Translations under genes and position numbers: made by a program | From: a virus | IMG/VR virus record: IMGVR_UViG_3300042526_000097 | Coordinates: 25,419 to 89,418 of that record | Length of the DNA stretch: 64,000 nucleotides | Direction: 5' to 3' (one strand) | Shown: positions 20,001 to 32,000 of the stretch, piece after piece | How positions within the stretch are numbered: position 1 is the first letter of the stretch | How the letters are laid out: every line of letters starts with the position of its first letter | The notes under the pieces: model-generated | Seen by the model: the letters and a program-made list of their open reading frames with translations, nothing else | Told to the model about the DNA's origin: nothing | Databases searched by the model: none

Positions 20001-23000
20001 AACAGTCTTAAGTATGTAGGATTCTCTAGGTCATCTAAAAAGACTACAGTACTTTCTAAAAAAACTGATAACACTAATGCTGTTATACCAGAGACAATCT
20101 ATGAAAAGCCTACTGCTCCCCCTCCACCACCTCCACCTCCTTTAAGTAATCTTACTGAAGATGAAATAGAACAACAATACCAAGAACTAGAAGATGAGTT
20201 AGACTTAAGTGACTACCCTCTAGTATCTTACCTTAAAGAAGATTATGAGGATGACAGTGTATCTCTTTTAGAAAATACTAAATATTGGATCTCAGAACTT
20301 GAAAAGTTTAATAGTTTAAAATCACAAATTACTGAAGCTTTACAAGCAGGAGACAACGAGACAGCTCTTAATCTTAAGAAGTCTTTAGATAGTCTTACTA
20401 ATACTGGTGAGTTTAACTATATAACTAGTTGGTATGAGCCTGACAGGGAACAGTTTAGAAAGAGTTCTGACTACATACAAGAAAAAGTAGATGTAGTTAA
20501 GGGTGACTTGGAATACCTTAAAGAAAGGTTAGAAGATGAAAGACAAAACTTAGTAAACTCTTTAACTGCTAGACAAACTGATACTGAACTTGGAGTCTAT
20601 GAAGAGTTTGGAACATACTACAAGTTCAACACATCTCCTAGTGGTGTTATAACAGGAGAGTACAAACAGGGTAAAGATGGGGAGTGGAAACCTTTAAACA
20701 ATAAGACTGCCCAAGACAAGCATGAAAGATTTGTAAGTCCTCCTCAAGCTCCTGTTCAACTTCAGCAACAGACTCTACCACCACCACCCCCACCTCCTTC
20801 AGTTCAAACAACAGAACAAATATATTCTCAATTAGGAGATAAAACAAAATCTAAAGAAGCTCCAAATGTAATTCTTCCTGAAGATTTAGGTTTAAAATTT
20901 GATGGGTCACATAAATCTAACATGTGGACTGTACTTTCTCCAAACTTTAAAAAACAATACCCAAATGGAGTAATTGCATATAGAGGAAAAGTAGACAGTT
21001 CAGCAATTGGTAATCCTTTTTCTGTAACAAATAGAGGAGAAGATACTGTAAAACAATTTATAGAGTGGATTATAACAGGTAACAATTTTGGAGTTGAAAC
21101 CATACTAATGGGAGGTAAAAATTACAAGTTATCTGACCTTAGAAATGAGTACATTAATATAATTAAAAAAGCTAAAGGAGAAAAAATATTATATTATAAA
21201 GAGTTGGGGAGACCTTCTCATGCTACAGCTTTAGATTACTTAATTAACAGGTATAATTGGAATCAACCAACTGCTCAACAAACTTCCCTACCTCCAGTTT
21301 CTTCTACACCTGCTATTGCAAATAAAGCTACTACTCAACCATCTACTAGTGTTGAAGTAATTCCTCTAAATGAATCACAAAGATTTACTAGAGAATCAGC
21401 TGACACAGATAGCGAGTATATGTATTTATTTACAGATAATGCTGGTAGAACATCAGGCTCAGGAGTTATTGACCCTAACGGTTGGTATGCTAAAAAATAT
21501 GGTGCAGATAAAAAATATGCAAGTAAAACACAAGCTGTAGCAAGAGGTCTTAATAATGTTTATCCTATTACTACAATGGTAGATGATAAAAGAACTCAAT
21601 GGACAGATGCTCAATTTGATACCTATAAAAAAATCATTGATGATGAGATAGCAACTATTAAAGAAGCATCTAAAAATTATAAAGGAATTAAGTTTGGTGC
21701 AGAAATGCCTTTTGGTAAAGGTGCAATTTCTAATATGAAAGATAGTGCTCCTAAAATATGGAATTATCTTAATACAAAACTTGCTGAAATAGGTATTGAT
21801 AATACAGGAGATATGCCTATACCTACTCAACAATCTGCTAATCCTACTCAGCCTTCTGGTAACACAGCTAGTCCTGTAACTATAGAGCCTTTAATCTTAC
21901 CAGACAGTTTAACTGTAACTAAAAGATCAGAAGTAACCCAGGCTAATATAGACTCTATGAAGTCTACATTAAAGTTAGCCTTTGTAATGAAGGCTGCAGA
22001 GAATCCTACTCAACAGTTTAAAGTTCCTTGGCAGAACCCTTCTGCTAATAAGACTGTAGACAACTATGGATTCAATCAGTCAGACTATGCAAGGATAATG
22101 GATGAGATTCGTATGGAGATGGGGGATAGATTTCCTAGTAACCTTATATTCTTTCCTGCCTTTGAGTTTGCTATGAATAATAACCCTGAGAGGTTAATGA
22201 AAGTCTATGCAGATAGGATAAAAGAATTTACAGCAGGTAGGTCAGCTCTACGTCTCAATGACTTAGAGATGGCTAAGATGACTTCTAAGATGGAGATATC
22301 TATAACTACACCTGATGGTACTGTTGTAGATTACTTTACAAAGAGGCATGGCAGTGGAGCTCAAGAGGCTGTAGGTTCTCTAATGCTTACTGCATTTCTA
22401 GACTTATACAATAAAGCCAATGGAAGAGTATCAGCTCCTCACTTAATTGGTCAAATACTATTAATGGCTAAAGGCCACTCTAATATTGCAGGGCCTAACC
22501 AATCTGTGTGGACAGATATTGTCTCAAGCTTTACATTCAAAGGAGATGATCCTAAGTTGGGTTTACTTGACTTACTCTTTGAGAACCTAGCTCATCTAGG
22601 ATACCGTATAGACTACAACAGCAAAGTAGCCTTAAAGGACTACTTCTCTGAGAAAAAGAATGACCCGGGCTTTATGCAATCAAACTTTGATAAGACTCTT
22701 AACTTAGAAGACAGTAAAGACTGGGAAAGAGATTACAATGACTATCTAGAAGATACCATAGACCTTATTGAGGTGGATGATATGAAAGCTAAGACCTTAA
22801 GAGATTGGCAGGATAGTGCATTTGAAAGAAGTAGTAAAGACCAAGCAACTGCTAGGCTTAAACTATTTGTAGCTAATCAGAAGTTGATGGAAAGCTTTAG
22901 TGTTGGTGCAGTTAAATATGACCCTACTGATACTACTGCCATAGACTTGACAGATTCTATTAAGACTGTAGATACTATGACTCTAGCACAGGCTAGACAG

Positions 23001-26000
23001 ATCAATGGTAAAAAAGTAATGCATAAGCAGTTCAGCCCTGAATACCTTGAGAAGACTATACTTGCCAAGTTTCCAAGAATACCACAGAAGGGTCTCTTTG
23101 GATTCCCTAGCATTGTTCCGTTTGATACCTTGTATGAGAATACACAAGGAGTACTGTCTTCAATTCCAGGACTAGAATCAAACATCAGTAAAGCAGTAGA
23201 ACTACTAAGAGCTGAAGAAGATCCTAACCTTACAGAACTAGCAGACAGATTAGAGAAGGCTGATGGAAGAACTCAAAGAGAATTCATTAAGGTAATGAAC
23301 ATGCAGTACAATGAGTTCTATGTAGTCAATATCAATAGAAGAACTAATAACGGTAACAACTACTCAGAGTCTAGAGTCTTTGGAGCACAAAGATATTCCC
23401 AAGACCAGATGATTGTAGAGAGATGGAAACAGTCTCAAGTCTTAGCTCCTATCATTAAGATAAGACCTAACGGTGAAAGAGTAATAGATGTAGACAGAGC
23501 TAGAGTGCATGCAGAAGTTATAAAGATCCTAAGTAAGTTAGATAGAGTAGATGAACTTACTGATGAGAATGTAATACCTTATGCTATGATGTTAGCTCAA
23601 GAGGTAAACAAGTCCCCAGAACTTCAACAGTTCTTTGAAGGTATCAATTTAGTAGAGTTAGTAAATGAAGAGAGGGTACGTACTAGATTACCTAAAGAAG
23701 CACAAAGGCTACAACAGAAATCTCTTATAGCAAAGATGTTTGCTGAGCATGGTATAGACCTAAACAGTAAAGTGCTAGATGACTTAGCAGCCTACTACTA
23801 TAAAGATGGTAGAAGAATGGATGCAGTCTCTAATAGTCTTAAGAATACTAAGATGAGATCTTCTTGGATAGGACAGTTCTCTGAAACAGAAAGTACTGGT
23901 AAACCAAATGGTATCTTCTCTGCTTTCTTCTATGCAGCTGCAGGGATGTCTAACAGTAATGACATTGACTCTGAAGTAACAGAAGACCTTGAAAATTCAG
24001 TAATACAAAACAATCCACTCTATACTGAATCTACTACCACTAAGATCCTTGCCAAGTTTGCACGTAAGCATGTAGACAAGTTGTTCAATGCAGTTCATAC
24101 AAACTTAGAGGGTAAACAGATATGGGATTACTCCCTACCTACTTCTTTGAGTAGAGCAGTACTGGACCTAACTACTAATCATAACAACTACACTGAGAAG
24201 TTAAAAGCAAGTGTATGGGGTAATAATCACTACTTAAAGGAGTCAAGACTATCTAACTTAAAGCTAGGATACTTTGAAGGTCTTAAGGTTGATAACTCTC
24301 AGACTGGTACTATACGTCAAAGAATGTCTGATAGACAACAGCTATTGTCCTCTATTCTTCTCTACCAAAACCAGGGTAGAGACAGTGCCTTTATGGTATC
24401 ACTTACCCATTCAGATAAAACAACTACACCTGTATTCTCTGGTATACCTAAAGTAAATGTAGTCTCTGATGAAGGTGGTATATCAAAAGATGTTATAGAA
24501 GCTTTCTATACAATCTTTGAAGGAGAGTGGCAACGTATACTTCAAGTACAGAAGTTAAAGAAAGATCAAGGTACTACAGGTTCAAAGTCTATGGATACTA
24601 GTGGTCAACACTTCTTGTTACTTCCTAGTTTAAACTTTGAGAGTTTATCTGATGCTGAGAAGTTAGTTCTATTTGATGAAGATGGAAATGTAAAAAGCTT
24701 TTTAGATGAAGCAGGAGTTGAGTTCATAAAGAGTAAGATAGGAAATTACTTGAATGTAATCTTTGATGATGCTAAAGCATACTGGGAATCCAATGGAATT
24801 ACTAATGAACTCTTAGACAGTACTTATCTAACTAAGGCTTATAAAACCTTACAAGGTACTGCAGCCCAAAAAGCTGAGATGGCATTAGATACTGCAATAG
24901 CTGATTATGTTTTCAACTCTACACTTTGGAACATGTCTTCAGCTATAATGTTGATGGGTGATCCAGCCAATGCTGCTTGGAAAGGTAATGTTGAAAAGAC
25001 TATGGCTGAGTACACTAAACGTCTTGCTAAGGATATTGCACCTAGACAGCAGTTAATGTTTGAAAGACAAAGCTACTCTCAATTGACTGTAGCTGATGTG
25101 GAGATGAAGTATGAGTATGCAACTAAGTTTGGTAGTAATGTACAGAAGTCAGTAGCTACAGATGCCCAAGAGTTAACAACTGTAAGAGAGCACTTAGATG
25201 TGATGAGAGCAGCTGGTAAGGTATCAGATGATATGTACAAGACTCTTATAGCTAAGGTTAACAAGTTTGATACTAAAGAAGAAGAAGACTTTACACCTGA
25301 AGAGTTGACAGCAATGTTAGAAGATGGTAGTGGTCCTATGCAACCTAACAAACCAATATATGCTGGAGTAAGGTTTAAGAATGGACTAGTGCTCTATGAC
25401 TATATTAAAAGTTCATCTGTACCTTTATTTCCTCAATTCACTAAGAACTCTGAGCTAGATAAGGTAAGGTTACTTATGGAAGGTAAAGTACCAGGGTTAG
25501 ACAGGTTTAGTAGATTAGTATTTGAATCAGGTAGTAAAAATGGTAACTCTAATGACCCTTTAAAACTCTTCAGTGCTGATGGATCTTTCTTAGAACCTAC
25601 TCCTGAAAAGCTTATGTCTAATACCCGTATGCTTGATAGAGCTAACTTTGGTATACAACAAGAGGTTCCATTTGATATGAACAAGGATGAGGTCAATGTA
25701 ATTACTCAGATGGATAAACTTATTGTAGAGGGCATCTTAGGTATGGGTAACTTTACAATTGGTAATCAACTTGGGGTGTCAGGTTCACAGGTAAGAGCTA
25801 TGAAGGAAGATACTCGTATCAAAGCTGCTAGAATTAAACTTAAAAAACTCTATGAGAAGTTAGGTGTAGCTGACAACACTAAGACTATCCCTGCTAGCAA
25901 AGTAATCAAGATGCTTATAGAGGCTGCAAGAGAGAGTGAGTTCTCTCCTAATGACATAGCCTTACTTGAGGATACTTTAAAGATTACTAATGATGACAAT

Positions 26001-29000
26001 GCTGTAGAAGTATCAACCTACCCACTATTCTTTCACTCAGCTGTAGAAAGGTTTGAGAAGTTAATACTAGCTAAGGTCAAGTCTATCACAGAGTTTAAGA
26101 TGCCTGGTAAGTCTTATGTACAGGTATCTAGTATAGGATTAATACGTCAAGACAACCTATCTGATAAAGCTAGATTAGGTGTTATAACTGTAGGTGACTT
26201 TGACATGAGTAAACCTTTACGTCACATGCAGATTGATGAGACTACGGGAGAAGTAATCCCTGCACAAGTTATCATGCCATTCAACTTTATGATTGATGGC
26301 AAGAAAGCAGACATAAGAGATTACATAGTAGATGGTAAAATAGACTTAGATAGAATACCTAGAGAGTTACTACAGTTAGTAGGGGCCCGTATTCCAAACC
26401 AAGGTCACAACTCTATGATGGCTATAGAGATAGTAGGGTTTACACCAGACTGGATGGGGGATGCAATAATTGTACCTTCAGCTATTACAGGACAGATGGG
26501 GTCTGACTTTGACGTGGATAAGTTATTTACTTACCAAAGACCTTACATGCACAACAGTGCTACAGGTAAGTTTGAAACATACCAAGAGACTGGTACTAAC
26601 ATAGGCTCTTCTCCAGAAGAGTTTGACGAGTTAGAGAACTTAGCCAATAAGAGAATGGAAGCCTTAGGATACAAGAAGAATGATGATGGTAGTTTCCCTA
26701 GAAGAGAAGTACGTAGAACTGTAGAGACTATAGCTAAAGAAAGGTATGGTGATGAAGTACCTACACACCCTATAGAAAGAGGAGAAAAAACCTTAGAGGA
26801 ATTACAACAAGACTATTTCAATATACACTGGGGAGTTCTTACACATCCTGAGATGTACACTAAGGTTATGAAAGCTTTAGATAAAGGAGATTTAGGATTT
26901 GATAAAGGAGCAGCTAACAACTTGTTTGAACGTAAGTCAGAAGGACCTAATATGTTTTTCTCACCTATATCTCAATTGAAAACTTTTCAATCAGGTAAGG
27001 ATGCAAAGGACCTTGTAGGTATGACATCATTGTCTTCTACTTTTGATTCTAATCTACAGAATAGAAGCTTAAGACTAGGTACTTATGTAAAAGATACTAA
27101 GTCAGGTGAAGTTTCTGAAGTAGAAGATTCAGTCTTATTAGATGGTATTGATCTTACTACAATCTCAGGTGAGGCATTGTCTCAAGGGTATGAATCTAAG
27201 TTCAACCCTGATGGTACTCCAGACTTTAGTACTTGGTATTCTAAACATGATAATATTACCATAGACCAGTCAGGTGCAGTAGATAATGCCAAAGATAGAA
27301 GGTTAGATAACCTCAACATTACTATGGCTACTTACCCAGCTTTTGATGCTATGAATAAACTTCATGGTGAAACCAAAGATGGTAATAGATCTGTAAGTAA
27401 GTTGTTCCAATGTGCCCTTTCCAACCAAGATATACTAGTAGAGTATACTAGAGAGTACAGAAAAGGTAATGATAGTCTAAGTGAAGAAGAGGAATACAGT
27501 GTAGACTTAAGAAGTACTATAGTTAAGTCTTTAAAAGAAAAGTATAAGAAGCTTTATAAAGAATTAACAGGAAAAGATGCTACTTGGGATGATACAAATG
27601 CAGTTAACCTAGACATGAAAACTCTAACAAAAGCATTTAAAGAATCTCAAAAAGGTGAGGCACTTAGTCCTGAGTACTACTTAACACAGCTTAAAGTTTT
27701 AAGTACTTTTGATTATCTATCTTCTATAGGAGAAAGACTTAGAGAGTTACAGAAGACTCTTAACCAAGATACCAATGGTGCCGGTCCTAACCTACTTTAT
27801 GTTTTACAACAACTAGATAACTTTGACAACTTATACAAACAGAACTCTACTAAACTGTTTTTAAATGAAGACAGTCTTATAAGTGGACAGATGAAAGAGT
27901 TGTTTGATATGACTGTCCCTGTAGCTAAGGACCTTTTAAGTTCTGTCTTTCCTGTAGAAGCTATTAAAAATGTAGTAGGTACAGTAGCATCTTACCAAGG
28001 TAAATCAATGAGTCAGTTATCTTTAAAGACTCAGAAAGATATAGTAAGACAGATGAGATCTTTCACTGTTTCAAGTTCTCCAGCTCTTGCTGTAGACACT
28101 ACAACAGAAAGGGCTAGACTCTTGTACGGTACGGATACAGTAGACTCTTTAGCTAAACGTGTTGAGAGAGCTAAGATGCTTAATCCTGATAACACTTTCC
28201 TCAAAAGATTAGACACTAAGATAAACACTGTAGGTAGAGGCCCTGACTTTGTTTCTACTATAATACAACGTAGCGGTAGAATGACTGACAATGCAGTTAT
28301 ACAAGACTTTGCAAGATTGTTACAATCAAATGACCAGTTCTTAAGAGAGCTAGGAGAAGACTTAGTAAACTATGCTTTAACACTTACACCTCAAGCTAGT
28401 TCTACTTCTATTGTAAGTAAGATACCTGCAGGGGTAATACTTGGTACAGACATAGCATCTCAGTTACGTTTTGAGGACACTGTACTTAAAGCTATGGGTA
28501 ACATGCCTAAAGGATACATTGACCAATTACATCAACACAGTCCTTCTCTAGCTACCAAAGTAAGTAAGAAGATTATAAAGAAAGGTCTTTCTCAGTATGA
28601 GGTAGATGGTAGAGAATATCCTGAGGTACTAGCCTTACAAGTTAAACACTTAACAGCAATAGAGAAGATTCAACTTAGAACCTTTAAGCCTACTCCTATT
28701 GAAGAGAAGTTTGCACCATACTTAAGGTTCTATAGTAAAGAAGAAGGTAAAACTATACTTTATAAACTAGTGTCAGAAGGAAACTTCTTAACCTACCAAC
28801 GTATAGATACCTTAGGTAAGAAAGGGGTAGTAGAATACAACTCAAGTGTTCAAGGGCCAGTACGTTCTTTGTTCCCAGAAAATAGAGCAGCCTTTGACTA
28901 TAAGTCAGAAGAGGTATTAAGGTCTCTAGAAGTTGCTACTGAAGATTTGATTAACAAGACTAGTGATCCAAACAATGCTTACAGTAGATGGGGTATTACA

Positions 29001-32000
29001 GATGGAGGACAGGATGTTCTTACTAGAGGACTAGAGCAACTATCAGCTGATAGCAGTGTACCTACTTACTTAAGAACTTTATCACAAGCCTTAGCAGAAA
29101 CAGCTGAGAGAACTTCAGACTTAGAAGCTAGAATGTCAATGGACTACGCACTGAACCCTTTGACAGTTAAAACTACTACAAGTGGGGGTAGAGGCAGTTA
29201 TAATGCTGGAAGTAATACTCTATCTTTACGTTTAAATGCTGATGTAAAGAAATCTGCAGTAGTCCTACTACATGAGACTCTACATCAGAGATCTAGTGCA
29301 CTGCTTCATGCATTAGGTTGGGTATCTAGAGAAAGGTTGAAGATACAGAATAGTGGTATGTCTGAAGAGACATTTGAAAAACTGTGGCAAGAGTATCAGA
29401 CTAAGTCGTTAGAGTTTGCTAAAAAGAACCCTGAGGTTTATGAGAAAGTAAAGGAGTTAGACAGATTACGTTTACAAGCATTTGAACAGTTAAAGGCTCA
29501 GCTAATATCTCAAGGTATTGACATGGATGCTAAGATGCAGGACATCTTTAGAGACAAAATAGATGGTAGTAAGGAAGACAAGTTACTCTACAGTCTATCT
29601 AGTATGTCTGAGTTCATAGCTCATAACCTTACTGACTCAGACATGATGGAGTTTCTCAACACTGTAGAGTCTACAACTGAAAGTTCTTTTATTGACAGGT
29701 TAATAGACAGCTTCCTTAACTTCTTCTCAGAGATGATTAATGCTCTAGGAATAAACTACAATGATAAGAGTATACTAAAAGAATGTCTAGCACTGACTTA
29801 TGACATCACCGGCTTGAATAATACAGAAAGACTACAAGGTATAAATGAAAACTTTGCACCTCAATCAGTCTTTGCAGACACTGAGTCAATGGCCAATCAT
29901 CTACAGAATACTATAGAAAATGTATACAATCAGAATGTAGTTAGAACAGATAATCATCTAGGACATCTGTTGAACATAGAAGAGAAGTTACCTAGCACTC
30001 CATTTACAGGAGGAACTGAATTCTTTAATGAGACTATTAATAAACTCTCAAGACAACTCCAACAGTTAGACAATACTATGGCACGTCCAGTAGTAACTGA
30101 TGAAGACCGTAAGCGTAGAAACCAGGCTTTGTTAATATACAATGAAGCTAAAGAGGACTATGATAAACTGTCTACTTCTAAGGATGAGATGCAGATGATG
30201 GATACTGCTACAAGACAACTAGAGTGGGTTAAATCTGTAGTATCTAAACCTTCTATTCACTTACAAGAAGTTACAATAGCTTGGTCTATACTAGATACTT
30301 GGGGTAGTATGTCTGATATCTACACTACTAACTATATACCAGGTGATGTAGTTAAAGAGACTCTACAGAATGTAGAAGGTCTTGCTACTATACTCTCTAA
30401 GCAAATGCTTAAGCAAAGTATGTTCAGTGTAATTACAGCAGGAGAAAGACAAACAAATATTAAGTTAACTCCTGAAGACTTAGGTCTTAACTTAAAAGAG
30501 TTAGGGTGGCTAGAGAAAGAGGTTATAGCTTTAGAAAGAGATATGAACAAGGCTAGTCAGATGTTGACTACGTTTGCTCAGTATCAAGTACAGAATGCCC
30601 AATCACAGTTTAGGGATTTAACTAATACACTTAAAGAGTTTAAGAAACTAGTTGATCCATCTGACTATAGTAAGTTCATACAAGAGAATGAAGAAGGAAG
30701 TGTCTTTGGTCTTGTACAAGAGTTACATCCTAACTGGTTTAAGAAGACAGCTGGTGCCAGGTATCAACTTAAGAGTTGGTTAGAGGGTATGTTTGGATTA
30801 GACATGAAAGATCCTCTTCAAAGAGCTAGAAGATTAGATGGTGCAAAGGCAGCATACAATGCTTTCTGGAAAGACATGTTAGCAACTGGGGAAGTAGTAA
30901 GAATAGATAAACTACTAGACCTTGCAACAGGAGACCTTAGAACAGATCCTGAAGCTTTAGCAGAGATAGCTAGACTTAAAGCTGCTTCTAGAGAGAATCT
31001 AGTAGATGATATCATAGCTAAGTCTCAAGCAGACTATAAGAAGTACCTAGGTCTTAAGGCAGCAAAGGAAGAAGAGATTGATAACAGTGAAAAGACAGCT
31101 GACTTTAACCTTACGCCTGCTGAAGAGATAGCCTATATGGCAATGTCCCCTGCAGACCAACTGACCTTTAAGCTTAGTACTATCTTAAGACTTACTGTAG
31201 CTATGAAGGAACAAAAGAAAAGAGAGTGGGAATACTTTAACTCTCCTGTCAACTTCCTTAATACTATGCCTCAAGCAAGTGTATCTATTGATGAGAATCT
31301 CTACTTACAAAATGGTAGATTCAAACCTTGGTTTGTACCTAAGAACATACCTGAGAACTTTGATAAGAAGTATGACATCATCAACAATAATGCTAACCTT
31401 AAGAAAGGGTATGACATACTCAAAAACTTATCAGAACAGTTTAGGTCTTATTTACCACCTACAATAGCAGAGAACTTACATGAGAACTTCTTACCTATTA
31501 TCAGTCCTGAGATGATGGCAGAAGCTAGTGGGACACTAAGCAGACTTAAACAAACAGGTGTAGGTAGATCAATGCTTAACTCTATTTCAAGCTCTAGGAC
31601 AGAGACTATGAAAAGAGATGAGGGTGGTATTCCTATCTCTTATGTTAGTGAGGCCCCAAGAGTTATAGATTCAAGAGGTAAAAGAACTAAGAAGATAGAC
31701 ATGTCTAAAGTAAGTACTGACTTACCTAGAATGTTTGAGATGTTTGGTGAGATGGCTATACATTACAATGCTATGTACCCGGTTGGGGAGATCATGGATG
31801 TAGCTAAGAGGTTAGTTATGGAAGAGAACAAGAACCGTGCAGCTAGAGGAGATAAAGGCCTTCCTAATCTAGTTAACTTAATGAAGTTCTATCAAGATGC
31901 TGTAGTCTATAGAAAGTCTAAGCAACTAGAGGGTGTAGATACTACTCCTGTATATAGCCTTAACCCTATGAAGCACTATGCTAGAAAAGCAGAGATGGCT

